Part shown: piece by piece, positions 18,925 to 29,072 of the stretch | Layout of the letters: each line of letters opens with the position of its first letter | Numbering within the stretch: position 1 is the first letter of the stretch | Origin: an uncultured Alphaproteobacteria bacterium | GTDB lineage: Bacteria > Pseudomonadota > Alphaproteobacteria > HIMB59 > GCA-002718135 | DNA length: 64,000 bases | NCBI GenBank assembly: GCA_902623585.1 | Contig: CACNUO010000005.1 | Coordinates: 1 to 64,000 of the forward strand | Direction of reading: 5' to 3' | Translations under genes and position numbers: made by a program | The notes under the pieces: generated by a model | Databases searched by the model: none | The model's input: the letters and a program-made list of their open reading frames with translations, nothing else | Told to the model about the DNA's origin: nothing

Positions 18925-20247
18925 ATGTTTACTACAAAAAAAAGGACCTTTAATCAACATGATAATGAAAAAGAGAGTTTTTATAAATTTTCAGCACCTA
19001 ATTTTCCTAATCAAATTAAATTAAATGAGAATATTACAACTGATGTATGTATTATTGGAGGTGGTTTAACAGGTATTTCTTCAGCATTAAATTTATCTAA
19101 TCAAGGTTTATCAATAACGATTTTGGAAGCAAATAAAGTTGGATCTGGTGCTTCTGGTAGGAATGGCGGTCAACTAGGAATTGGAATGAGAAAAGATCAA
19201 TTCTACTTAGAAAAAAAATTTGGTATTGAAAAAGCAAAATTTTTTTGGAAAGTTGGATTAGATGCTGTTTCAAATGTGGTTAATTTAATTGAAAAATACA
19301 AAATTGACTGTGCGCTTAGACAAGGTGTTCTTCATGTAGGCAACACAAAAAAAGATTATAAATATTTTCAAGATGAAATTGAGCATATGCAGAAGAATTA
19401 TAATTATAATAATTATGAATTCTTTGACCACAATTCAATAAGAGATGAAGTTAATAGTGACAGATATTTTTCTGGAATGCTTTTAAAGGATTCTTATCAT
19501 TTAAACCCATTAAAACTGACATATGGTTTAGCAGAACAGTGTTTAGTAAATGGTATAAATATATATGAAAATTCTCCAGCTGATAAAATTGTTGATAATC
19601 AAAAAGAAGTTATAATTCACTCTGGAAAAAATATTATTAAAGCAAAGAAAGTAATTATTGGTTGCAATGGCTATCTTGATAATCTTTTAGGATCAAAGAG
19701 AAATTATTTTATGCCTATAAATAATTATATTATTGCAACAGAACCTCTTGGAAAAGATCTGGCAAGTAAATTAATTAAAAGAAATTGTGGCGTAATAGAT
19801 TCTAGATTTATGATTGATTATTATAGATTTTCAGAAGACTACAGACTTCTTTTTGGAGGACCTGAAACAATTACATCTCATTTTGTAAAAGATGCAAAGA
19901 GTTTTGTCTCCAAACGAATGTATAAAGTTTTTCCTGAATTAAAAAAATTTAAAATTGAATTTTCTTGGGGAGGTACCTTAGCAATATCGATTAATAGATT
20001 GCCTATTTTTGGAACTATAATGAGTCAAAAGTTATATTATGCTCATGCTTACTCTGGGCATGGTTTGGCTATGAGTATTATGGGAGGAAAAATGGTAGCT
20101 GAAAAAATTTTAAATAAATCAAATAATTTTGATAAGTTTGAGCAAATTAATCATTTTAAAATTCCAGGTGGCAATATGTTTAGAAGACCATTGTATTCTT
20201 CAGCAATTATTTATTATAGGTTAATGGATTATTTAAATAGATTGTAA
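18925..20247 (+). CDS. FAD-dependent oxidoreductase (DAO family; gamma-glutamylputrescine oxidase, PuuB-like)
   Basis: VCIIGGGLTGISSALNLSNQGLSITILEANKVGSGASGRNGGQ; terminal YAHAYSGHGLAMSIMGGKMVAE. Confidence 0.88.
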   Translation: MFTTKKRTFNQHDNEKESFYKFSAPNFPNQIKLNENITTDVCIIGGGLTGISSALNLSNQGLSITILEANKVGSGASGRNGGQLGIGMRKDQFYLEKKFGIEKAKFFWKVGLDAVSNVVNLIEKYKIDCALRQGVLHVGNTKKDYKYFQDEIEHMQKNYNYNNYEFFDHNSIRDEVNSDRYFSGMLLKDSYHLNPLKLTYGLAEQCLVNGINIYENSPADKIVDNQKEVIIHSGKNIIKAKKVIIGCNGYLDNLLGSKRNYFMPINNYIIATEPLGKDLASKLIKRNCGVIDSRFMIDYYRFSEDYRLLFGGPETITSHFVKDAKSFVSKRMYKVFPELKKFKIEFSWGGTLAISINRLPIFGTIMSQKLYYAHAYSGHGLAMSIMGGKMVAEKILNKSNNFDKFEQINHFKIPGGNMFRRPLYSSAIIYYRLMDYLNRL

Positions 20248-21165
20248 TTACTTAATTGCTCTTCTTAATCTGTCATTTATAGTTTTGCCAAGCCCTTTAT
20301 CAGGTATTTCTACTACAGCAATTTTTTTGCATCTACTTTGATCTAATTTATGAAGATAATGATAAAAATTTTTTGCTGCTTCATTTAAATTTTTTTTATT
20401 ACTCAAATTTAAATTAATTATTTTAGACTTTAATTTATTATTGCCAAAATTTAATAAACCTTCATTTTTTAGTATTCTCTTAGCATTCATTCTTATTGGC
20501 TTTAAAGTTGAGTAATGTTTTTTTAAATTACCAGGAGAAATAGATGATTTCTTTTTAATTTTTACTTTTGCATATCTATTTAGCTCTTCAACAGTTATGC
20601 TACCATATCTTAATACTTCAATTTGATTATTGGTATCAATTCTAATTACTGTGGACTCTAATCCATGAGAAGACTGTTTATCTTTTAAAACAAATATTTT
20701 TTTTACTAGAATAGGATCGATATCCATAATATTGGTTACGGAAGTTCTTTCTGACAGATTAGCACTAGGGGCTGCAATAGGTAGGTCAAATAAAGTAATT
20801 AATTTTTTAGCCAATTTATTACCAGGAATTCTGCAGCCAACTAAAGTTGAGTTGTTAGAGACTAATTTTGATATTTTAGAATTTTTCTTTTTTTTTAATA
20901 TTATCGTCAAGGGACCAGGCCAGAATTTTGAACCTAATTTTTTTTCAAATTTATTTAAAATAAAATATTTTTGTATTTGTTTAATACTTTTAAAGTGACA
21001 GATAATTGGATTACTTCGTGGTCTTTTTTTTACTTTAAAAATAGATTTTACAGCCTCATCATTTGTTGCATCTGCTCCAAGACCAAATACTGTTTCTGTG
21101 GGAAATATTACAAGTTCTCCACTGCTTAATAAATTTTTTGCAATATCTAACTTATTTTTTTTCAT
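20248..21165 (-). CDS. L-threonylcarbamoyladenylate synthase (TsaC/Sua5)
   Basis: FPTETVFGLGADATNDEAVKSIFKVKKRPRSNPIICHF; C-terminal Sua5 domain with SPGNLKKHYSTLKPI. Confidence 0.93.
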   Translation of the reverse strand: MKKNKLDIAKNLLSSGELVIFPTETVFGLGADATNDEAVKSIFKVKKRPRSNPIICHFKSIKQIQKYFILNKFEKKLGSKFWPGPLTIILKKKKNSKISKLVSNNSTLVGCRIPGNKLAKKLITLFDLPIAAPSANLSERTSVTNIMDIDPILVKKIFVLKDKQSSHGLESTVIRIDTNNQIEVLRYGSITVEELNRYAKVKIKKKSSISPGNLKKHYSTLKPIRMNAKRILKNEGLLNFGNNKLKSKIINLNLSNKKNLNEAAKNFYHYLHKLDQSRCKKIAVVEIPDKGLGKTINDRLRRAIK

Positions 21166-21216
21166 ATTTTTTTATAAAATGTTTCCATCTATCTTTAAAA
21201 TAGTTATTATCAATAC

Positions 21217-21855
21217 TTGTATATGGGAAAAGTTATAGCATTTTCGAATCAAAAAGGTGGTTCAGGTAAATCGACTCTTTCAGCAAATTTATCAGTTTTG
21301 TGGAGCAATAGTGGTTACAAAGTAGCTGTTATAGATGCTGATGCACAAAAAAGTCTATCATATTGGCTTGAAGCAAGAAAATCTTATTATGGTGAAGATG
21401 ATATTGGAATAACTCAATTAAATTTTGATATAAGGAATTTAATAGACGAAATTAAAGCCATAAAAAGAAAGTACGACTTTATAATAATTGATAGCCCTCC
21501 ATCTATAACTTTTGAAACAATGCAGGTTGTAAAAGCTTCTGATAGGGTATTTGTTCCAGTACAACCAAGTCCAGTAGACTTAATGGCTACACTTCCTTTT
21601 TTAAAAATTGCAAAACAAGAAAGAAAAAATCCAATAATTATTCTTAATAGAGTGATGCCGAGAGCAAAATTAACTGACGCAATGATTTTGCGTTTAAGAT
21701 ATGCTGGAGCTAAAATTGCTCGCTCCCGACTGTCTAGCAAAGTATTATTTGCAGAAACATTCTCAGTTGGAAGGGGTGTAGTAGATATAAGTGTTACATC
21801 AGATGCTTCAAAAGAAATAATTAATGTTGGAAACGAAATTTTAAGAAATTTCTAA
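21217..21855 (+). CDS. ParA-family ATPase without an adjacent parB
   Basis: FSNQKGGSGKSTLSANLSVLWS deviant Walker A, VIDADAQKSL, FIIIDSPPS. Confidence 0.88.
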   Translation: MYMGKVIAFSNQKGGSGKSTLSANLSVLWSNSGYKVAVIDADAQKSLSYWLEARKSYYGEDDIGITQLNFDIRNLIDEIKAIKRKYDFIIIDSPPSITFETMQVVKASDRVFVPVQPSPVDLMATLPFLKIAKQERKNPIIILNRVMPRAKLTDAMILRLRYAGAKIARSRLSSKVLFAETFSVGRGVVDISVTSDASKEIINVGNEILRNF

Positions 21856-21859
21856 CTTA

Positions 21860-23158
21860 ATGTCTGATATTACAACTGTTATACTTGCTGCAGGTAATAG
21901 TACGAGATTTAAAGCAAGTAAATCAAAGCTTGTTTATCCATTATGCGGGTTACCAATTGTTTCACATATTTTTAATATTGCAAAAAAAATATCTGGTAAA
22001 AATATATTAGTTGTATCTAATGAAAAAAATAAAGAAGAATTAAAATTAATATTAAATACCTCAAAGTTAGTTGTTCAAAAAAAACAAAAAGGAACCGCTG
22101 ATGCAATTGAGCAAGTTAAAAAATATGTTAAGTCAAAAAATATTTTAATTTTATTTGGTGATACACCTTTAGTTGAAATTAAAGATATAAGAAAACTAGT
22201 AAGTAAATTTAAAAAAAGTAAAGCGAAAGCTTCATTAATTGCATTTAATACTTCAGAGCCACATGGTTATGGTAGGTTATTATTAAATAACAACTACGTT
22301 GAACAAATAATTGAGCAAATCAATTTAAAACCTGAACAAAAAAAAATCAATTTATGTAATTCTGGTATTTTGATAGCAAATACTAAATTATTATTTGATA
22401 ATTTAAAAAATATTAAAGAAAATAAAATTAAAAAAGAAAGATATCTTCCTGATATATGTAAAATTTTTTCAAAAAAAAATATTCCTATCAATTATATTGA
22501 GTGCAACAAAGAAACAATGTTGGGCATAAATACATTGGATGATTTTAATGTTGTACAAAATATCTTGCAAAAAAAATACGTAAAAAATTTTATAAAAAAT
22601 GGAGTCAATTTTTTAAAACCCAATACTTGTTATTTAAGCTATGACACCAAAATTGAACCTAATGTTACAATTGAAAGCAATGTTACAATAAAGGAAAAAA
22701 CAATTATAAAAAAAGGCTCAATAATTAAAAGTAATTCATACTTAGAAGAAGTTACAATAGATGAAAATTCACAAATTGGTCCAAGTGCTAGATTAAGACC
22801 AAAAACAAAAATCGGAAAAAAATCAAAGATTGGTAACTTTGTTGAAATAAAAAATTCTATAATTGGAAATAATGTTTCTATTGCTCATCTTTCATATGTT
22901 GGAGATTCAGAAATAGGAAATAATGTGAATATAGGTGCTGGCACAATAACTTGTAACTATGATGGAAAGAAAAAACACAAAACGATAATAAAAGATAATG
23001 TATTTATAGGTTCAAACACATCACTCATTGCTCCAGTTGTAATTGAGTCTAAATCTAGAATTGGTGCAGGTAGTGTTATCACTAAAAATATTCCCAAAAA
23101 TTCACTTGCTATTGAAAGATCAGCCTTAAAAATTCTAAGAAATAAAAGATCTAAATAA
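21860..23158 (+). CDS. glmU: bifunctional UDP-GlcNAc pyrophosphorylase / glucosamine-1-P acetyltransferase
   Basis: ILAAGNSTRFKASKSKLVYPL; C-terminal hexapeptide repeats and GAGTITCNYDGKKKHKT. Confidence 0.93.
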   Translation: MSDITTVILAAGNSTRFKASKSKLVYPLCGLPIVSHIFNIAKKISGKNILVVSNEKNKEELKLILNTSKLVVQKKQKGTADAIEQVKKYVKSKNILILFGDTPLVEIKDIRKLVSKFKKSKAKASLIAFNTSEPHGYGRLLLNNNYVEQIIEQINLKPEQKKINLCNSGILIANTKLLFDNLKNIKENKIKKERYLPDICKIFSKKNIPINYIECNKETMLGINTLDDFNVVQNILQKKYVKNFIKNGVNFLKPNTCYLSYDTKIEPNVTIESNVTIKEKTIIKKGSIIKSNSYLEEVTIDENSQIGPSARLRPKTKIGKKSKIGNFVEIKNSIIGNNVSIAHLSYVGDSEIGNNVNIGAGTITCNYDGKKKHKTIIKDNVFIGSNTSLIAPVVIESKSRIGAGSVITKNIPKNSLAIERSALKILRNKRSK

Positions 23159-23205
23159 TAACCCTTGTTTCAAGATATATTAGGGTTTAAGAGCCTTTTC
23201 AAATT

Positions 23206-24579
23206 ATGAGCGATAAATGGTCACCAAATAGTTGGAGAAATAAAAATGCTCTTCATATGCCTAACTATCAGAATGAAGATCATCTAAATCAAACTCTAAA
23301 TGAAATTTCCAAATATCCACCTTTAGTTTTTGCTGGAGAAGCGAGACTATTAAAAAAGAAACTTGGAGAAGTTTCAAACGGGAATGCTTTTTTATTACAA
23401 GGTGGAGATTGTGCAGAAAGTTTTGCAGATTTTCATCCAGATAATATTAGAGATACATTTAAAGTTATTTTACAAATGGCTGTTGTATTAACGTTTGGCG
23501 CTTCTTGTCCAATTGTTAAAGTAGGAAGAATTGCTGGACAGTTTGCAAAGCCAAGATCATCTGCCACAGAAGTTATTAATGATTTAGAACTTGAGTCTTA
23601 TAAAGGCGACATAATTAATGGGATAGACTTCAATCAAAAAGACAGAGATCCTAATCCAGATAGATTAATTCAGGCCTACAATCAGTCTGCATCTACACTT
23701 AATCTTTTAAGAGCTTTTTCTCAGGGCGGTTTTGCCAATTTAAATAAAATACATCAATGGAACCTAAATTTTGTTAAAGGTGAGAATGCTGCTAAATTTA
23801 GAGAGATATCTTCTAGAATTGACGAATGCTTATCTTTTATGGAGGCATGTGGAATAAATGGAAACAGTGTAAGACAATTAAATGAAACAGACTTCTTTAC
23901 AAGTCATGAAGCTTTACTTCTTCAATATGAGGAAGCATTAACAAGAATAGATAGTACTTCAGGTAAGTGGTACGATGTTTCAGCTCACATGTTGTGGGTA
24001 GGTGACAGAACACGACAACTTGATGGAGCACATATTGAATTTTTGAGAGGTATTGAGAACCCTATAGGTATTAAAGTGGGTCCAAGCACAAAGACAGAAG
24101 AATTATTAAAGATATTAGATGTGTTGAATCCAAATAATGAAGCTGGAAAAATAACGCTGATATGTAGAATGGGTCATGAAAAAGTTAGTGGAATACTTCC
24201 AAAAATAATTAGATCAGTTAATTCAGCTGGTAAAAATGTTGTTTGGACTTGTGACCCCATGCATGGAAATACTATCAAATCTAACACGGGTTTTAAAACT
24301 AGGCCATTAAAAGATATAATTTCTGAAATTCAGCAATTTTTTCAAATTCACAGAAGCGAAGGAACATATCCAGGTGGCGTCCATTTAGAAATGACTGGTC
24401 AAGATGTTACAGAATGTATGGGAGGTCTTCAAGAAATAACAGATGAAGATTTAAAAAATAGATATCACACATATTGTGATCCGAGACTAAATGCCTCGCA
24501 GTCTCTAGAATTGGCTTTTTTATTATCAGATTTTTTAAAAGAAGAAAAAATGCTCTCAAAGCAATCTTCAAATTTATAA
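23206..24579 (+). CDS. class II 3-deoxy-7-phosphoheptulonate synthase
   Basis: WSPNSWRNKNALHMPNY, LLQGGDCAESFADF, KVGRIAGQFAKPRS, GGVHLEMTGQDVTEC. Confidence 0.95.
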   Translation: MSDKWSPNSWRNKNALHMPNYQNEDHLNQTLNEISKYPPLVFAGEARLLKKKLGEVSNGNAFLLQGGDCAESFADFHPDNIRDTFKVILQMAVVLTFGASCPIVKVGRIAGQFAKPRSSATEVINDLELESYKGDIINGIDFNQKDRDPNPDRLIQAYNQSASTLNLLRAFSQGGFANLNKIHQWNLNFVKGENAAKFREISSRIDECLSFMEACGINGNSVRQLNETDFFTSHEALLLQYEEALTRIDSTSGKWYDVSAHMLWVGDRTRQLDGAHIEFLRGIENPIGIKVGPSTKTEELLKILDVLNPNNEAGKITLICRMGHEKVSGILPKIIRSVNSAGKNVVWTCDPMHGNTIKSNTGFKTRPLKDIISEIQQFFQIHRSEGTYPGGVHLEMTGQDVTECMGGLQEITDEDLKNRYHTYCDPRLNASQSLELAFLLSDFLKEEKMLSKQSSNL

Positions 24580-24600
24580 ATTTATATTTATATATTACTT

Positions 24601-25341
24601 ATGAATTCAAAAGATAAAATCGTATACATTACCAATTGGATTAAAGATTACGCTAAAACTATAAATAATAATCCAACTACACTAGTAATAGGAGTGTCAG
24701 GAGGAGTTGACTCAGCTCTTACTAGCACCTTATGTGCTCAAACTGGTTTAAAAACTATAGCTGTTTCAATGCCTATTAAGCAAAATTCATCACAACATGA
24801 TTTAAGTTTAAGACATTTAGAATTTTTAGAGCAAAATTACCCAAATGTAGAAACAAAAATAATCGAGCTAGATAATGTTTTTAAAACATTTCAAAATACG
24901 ATGCAAAATTTTGATAGTGAGTTAGCTTTTGCAAATTCAAGATCTAGACTAAGAATGGTAACTCTATACCAAATAGCTCAAAGTAATAATGGTATAGTTG
25001 TTGGTACTGGAAATAAAGTTGAAGATTTTGGTGTTGGATTTTATACAAAATATGGTGATGGAGGCGTAGATATATCGCCAATAGCAGATTGTACTAAAAC
25101 TGAGGTGTGGGAATTAGCCGAAGAAATTGGGGTTATAAAAGATATTATTAGCGCAGCACCGACAGATGGTTTATGGGATGATAGTAGAAATGATGAAAGC
25201 CAGCTTGGTCTTTCATATAAGCAATTAGAAGAAGCAATGGATAATAAGTCTAGTGTATATTACAGTAGATACGAAGAAATTAGAAAGCCAAATCTTCATA
25301 AGATGAAGCCTATTCCCGTTTGCGAAATTCCTAAAGAATAA
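24601..25341 (+). CDS. nadE: ammonia-dependent NAD+ synthetase
   Basis: GVSGGVDSALTSTLC PP-loop, no glutaminase domain; GTGNKVEDFGVGFYTKYGDGGVDISPI. Confidence 0.93.
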   Translation: MNSKDKIVYITNWIKDYAKTINNNPTTLVIGVSGGVDSALTSTLCAQTGLKTIAVSMPIKQNSSQHDLSLRHLEFLEQNYPNVETKIIELDNVFKTFQNTMQNFDSELAFANSRSRLRMVTLYQIAQSNNGIVVGTGNKVEDFGVGFYTKYGDGGVDISPIADCTKTEVWELAEEIGVIKDIISAAPTDGLWDDSRNDESQLGLSYKQLEEAMDNKSSVYYSRYEEIRKPNLHKMKPIPVCEIPKE

Positions 25342-25342
25342 T

Positions 25343-26677
25343 ATGAAGTGTAGGTTCGCTCCTAGTCCTACAGGAAAAATACATATCGGTAATGCTAGAT
25401 CAGCAATTTTGAATTGGATTTTTTGTCAAAAAAATCAAGGTGAGTTTGTATTAAGAATTGATGATACTGATGCCAATAGGAGTTCTAAAGAATTTGAGAC
25501 AAGTATCAAAGATGATCTTAAATGGCTTGGATTAAATTGGAGTTACACTTTTAATCAGTCCTCTAGACAACATATTTACAATGAGAAAATCCAAATTCTA
25601 AAACAAAAGAAAAGACTTTATCCATGTTTTGAAACAGAAGAGGAATTAGCTTTAAAGAAAAAATCTTTGTTATCATCTGGGAAACCACCTATTTATGATA
25701 GATCATCATTAAATCTAAGTGATGAAGAAGTAGAAAAAAAAATAGAATCAGGAATCCAACCCCATTGGAGATTCAAATTAGATCATGAAAATATTAGTTG
25801 GAAAGATATTATTAAAGGAGATGTTTCATTTGATGCAAAAAATTTGAGTGATCCTGTTTTAATTAGAGCTGATGGAACCTTGTTATACCATTTACCTTCA
25901 GTCATTGATGATATTGAAGAAAAAATTACACATATTATTAGAGGGGAGGATCACATAGCTAATACTGCCTATCATATTCAAATTTTTAAGGCTCTTGAAT
26001 CTTCTATTCCATCATTTGCTCATCATCCATTCTTAGTTGATGAAACTGGTAAGGGTTTTAGCAAAAGACTTGGAAGTCTTTCAATTGAAAATTTTAGAGA
26101 CGAAGGATATGAAAATATATCGTTACTTAATTATTTTCTTTTTATTGGTTCGAGCAGTAATATTGATCCAATCAAAGATTTAAATGAAATAGTAAAAAAA
26201 TTTGATATTCAAAGCTTATCTAGATCTTCTGCTAAATTTTCAATTGAATCCTTAAGAAATCTTAATGAAAATACCATTAAATTATTTAGTTATAATGAGA
26301 TTAGTCATAAGTTAAAAAATATAAAATCAAATTTTCAAAAAGAGAGTTTTTGGCGTTTTATTAAAAATAATATTTCATTTATTAAGCAAGCTAAAGAATG
26401 GGAAGAAGTAATTACAAAAATAAATAATGCTAAAGATTTAAATATTGATGATAATTTTATTAATACGGCAGTTGATGAATTACCCGAGGATCCTTTTGAT
26501 GAAACAACATGGGATCATTGGACATCAAAAATTAACAAAAAAACTGGGCTTAAAGGAAAAGATTTATTTATGCCTTTGAGGTTGATTTTGACAGGAAAAT
26601 CTCATGGACCCGAATTAAAATATCTACTACCATTATTTAATAGAGACGAAATCTTGCAAAAACTTGGAAAAATCTAG
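25343..26677 (+). CDS. gltX: glutamyl-tRNA synthetase
   Basis: CRFAPSPTGKIHIGNARSAILNW (HIGH-type motif), KRLGSLSIENF. Confidence 0.93.
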   Translation: MKCRFAPSPTGKIHIGNARSAILNWIFCQKNQGEFVLRIDDTDANRSSKEFETSIKDDLKWLGLNWSYTFNQSSRQHIYNEKIQILKQKKRLYPCFETEEELALKKKSLLSSGKPPIYDRSSLNLSDEEVEKKIESGIQPHWRFKLDHENISWKDIIKGDVSFDAKNLSDPVLIRADGTLLYHLPSVIDDIEEKITHIIRGEDHIANTAYHIQIFKALESSIPSFAHHPFLVDETGKGFSKRLGSLSIENFRDEGYENISLLNYFLFIGSSSNIDPIKDLNEIVKKFDIQSLSRSSAKFSIESLRNLNENTIKLFSYNEISHKLKNIKSNFQKESFWRFIKNNISFIKQAKEWEEVITKINNAKDLNIDDNFINTAVDELPEDPFDETTWDHWTSKINKKTGLKGKDLFMPLRLILTGKSHGPELKYLLPLFNRDEILQKLGKI

Positions 26678-26715
26678 TAAATTTAAATTTATACTCTATT
26701 AGCGATCTAGTAATT

Positions 26716-28302
26716 ATGGAAGATAAAGTATATTTATTTGATACCACACTTAGAGATGGTCAGCAAACAACAGGAGTTAATTTTTCTGTTAGTGACAAAA
26801 TGAATATATCTCAACATCTTGATGATTTAGGAATAGATTACATTGAAGGTGGATGGCCGGGAGCAAATCCTACCGATAATGATTTTTTTTCAAGAAATAC
26901 AAAATTTTCAAAAAGTAAATTAACTGCCTTTGGTATGACAAGAAGACCAGGGAGAAGTGCAGATAACGATCCAGGACTAAATGCACTTATTAATTCAAGC
27001 GCAAGTTGTGTTTGTATTGTCGGTAAATCATCATCATTTCACGTAAAAAATGCTTTAGAAATATCTGAAGATGAAAATTTAAAAATGATCAGTGATAGTA
27101 TTCAATCAATAAAAAATAAAAACAAAGAGTCAATTTTTGATGCAGAACATTTTTTTGATGGCTTTAAAGAAAATAAAGAGTTTGCATTGAATTGTATTAA
27201 AGCAGCGTATGAGGCTGGTGCAAGATGGGTTGTTCTTTGTGATACAAATGGGGGAACTCTTCCAGATGAAATTTACAATATTGTTTCAGAAGTAGTAAAA
27301 GTTATACCAGGTCAAAATGTTGGTATACATGCTCACAATGATACTGATAATGCAGTTGCAAATGCATTAGCAGCTATTAATGCTGGAGCAAGACAGATAC
27401 AGGGAACGATTAACGGTTTAGGAGAAAGATGTGGAAATACTAATTTAATCTCCTTAATTCCATCTTTGGTTTTAAAAACAAAATATCAAACTAACATTTC
27501 AAAAGATAAATTAAAAAATTTAATTCACATTTCCAGAACCTTGAATGATATTCTTAACATGCCTTCAAGAAAAAATGCTCCATATGTTGGAGATCATGCT
27601 TTTTCTCATAAAGGTGGATTGCATGCATCCGCAATAGAAAAAAATTCTTCAACTTATGAACATATTGAACCAGAAATAGTTGGTAATTCTAGAAACGTCG
27701 TAATTTCTAATCAGGCAGGAAGATCTAATATATTAAATCAATTAAATAAGATTAATATTGATCTACCTAAAAATGAAATCAATAATATCTTAGAGATTAT
27801 CAAGGAAAAAGAATCAGAAGGATATTCATTTGATACTGCTTTAGCTAGTTTTGAACTATTAGTAAGACGTCATCTTGGTCATTTTGAGGATTTTTATAAT
27901 TTAGAAAAATTTAGAGTCACAGATGAAAGAAGATGGAATGCTAAAGGTGAAATTGTTACTGAAGCAGAGGCTACAGTTTTTTTAAAAGTTAAAGATTCAA
28001 ATATGATGACAGTGGGCACTGGAAATGGTCCAGTGAATGCTATTGATAGTGCATTAAGAAAAGCTTTAATTGATTATTATCCTAATCTCAAAGATTTAAA
28101 GTTAACTGATTACAAAGTTATGATTCTTTCATCAGAAAAAGGTACTGGTGCTATCACAAGAGTTTTAATTGAATCATCTGATTCTACTAATACACATTGG
28201 ACAACTATTGGCGTATCTCCAAATATTATTGATGCATCTTATAGTGCTATTTTTGATAGCATTACTTTTAAGTTATTAAATGATTTAAAGAATAAAAATT
28301 GA
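26716..28302 (+). CDS. cimA: citramalate synthase
   Basis: LFDTTLRDGQQTTGVNFSVSDKMNISQHLDDLGIDYIEGGWPGANP; C-terminal LeuA allosteric domain. Confidence 0.92.
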   Translation: MEDKVYLFDTTLRDGQQTTGVNFSVSDKMNISQHLDDLGIDYIEGGWPGANPTDNDFFSRNTKFSKSKLTAFGMTRRPGRSADNDPGLNALINSSASCVCIVGKSSSFHVKNALEISEDENLKMISDSIQSIKNKNKESIFDAEHFFDGFKENKEFALNCIKAAYEAGARWVVLCDTNGGTLPDEIYNIVSEVVKVIPGQNVGIHAHNDTDNAVANALAAINAGARQIQGTINGLGERCGNTNLISLIPSLVLKTKYQTNISKDKLKNLIHISRTLNDILNMPSRKNAPYVGDHAFSHKGGLHASAIEKNSSTYEHIEPEIVGNSRNVVISNQAGRSNILNQLNKINIDLPKNEINNILEIIKEKESEGYSFDTALASFELLVRRHLGHFEDFYNLEKFRVTDERRWNAKGEIVTEAEATVFLKVKDSNMMTVGTGNGPVNAIDSALRKALIDYYPNLKDLKLTDYKVMILSSEKGTGAITRVLIESSDSTNTHWTTIGVSPNIIDASYSAIFDSITFKLLNDLKNKN

Positions 28303-29009
28303 CTCCAAAAAATCCAAGTATAATTTTAGTTAGACCCCAACTTCCTGAAAACATTGGAATGGTTGCTCGTGTTATGCACAACTTTGGTTTAAAAGATCTA
28401 ATTATTGTTTCGCCAAGAGATAAATGGTTAAACAATAAATCAATAAATGCAGCAAAAAAAGCAACGAAAATTATTAACAATATTAAAGTTTATGACGATT
28501 TAGAAATTGCACTTTCTAAATTTTCTTATGTTGTGGCCACAACGAATAGAAGAAGATATTTGGAAAAAAATTCTACTAACGATTTTAAATTCATTAAAAG
28601 AAAAATTATTGTTAATAAAAAAACAGCAATACTTTTTGGTCCTGAAAATTCAGGACTTTCAAATGAGGATTTGAGATTATCTGATATTATTTTTACTATT
28701 GAAACAAGTAGTAAAAGTAATTCATTAAACCTTTCTCATGCAGTTACTGTTTTAAGTCATAAATTATTTGAATTGAATAATTTAAAAATTACTAATTCTA
28801 TTTCAATTGAAAAAGATAATATTAGTAAATATCAATTATCTAAATTCTTAAATTATGTGATTGAGAAACTTGAAAATAAAAAATTTTTTACTCCAAATGA
28901 AAAAAAAGAAAGTATGAAAAATAATATTTATAGTATTTTCACAAAAATCCCTCTCACAAAGAAAGAATTGCAGACATTATGGGGAATTACTAAAAAACTT
29001 AATAAATAA
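28299..29009 (+). CDS. trmJ: SpoU-family tRNA (cytidine/uridine-2'-O-) methyltransferase TrmJ
   Basis: IILVRPQLPENIGMVARVMHNFGLKDLIIVSPRD; AILFGPENSGLSNEDL. Confidence 0.88.
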   Translation: MTPKNPSIILVRPQLPENIGMVARVMHNFGLKDLIIVSPRDKWLNNKSINAAKKATKIINNIKVYDDLEIALSKFSYVVATTNRRRYLEKNSTNDFKFIKRKIIVNKKTAILFGPENSGLSNEDLRLSDIIFTIETSSKSNSLNLSHAVTVLSHKLFELNNLKITNSISIEKDNISKYQLSKFLNYVIEKLENKKFFTPNEKKESMKNNIYSIFTKIPLTKKELQTLWGITKKLNK

Positions 29010-29032
29010 GCCAAAAATTGAGTATATTAAAT

Positions 29033-29060
29033 TTGACATAGTACTTTAAATCACTATATA
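29033..29060 (+). promoter_or_regulatory. candidate sigma70-type promoter for rpsD
   Basis: TTGACA-N16-TATATA, 12 nt before the rpsD ATG at 29073. Confidence 0.5.
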
Positions 29061-29072
29061 CGCCTGATAATA

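Noticed and set aside
23159-23188. AACCCT...AGGGTT inverted repeat between glmU and DAHP synthase gene
   Set aside because: Short 6-bp stem with a 16-nt loop and no clear T-tract; too weak to call an attenuator or terminator.
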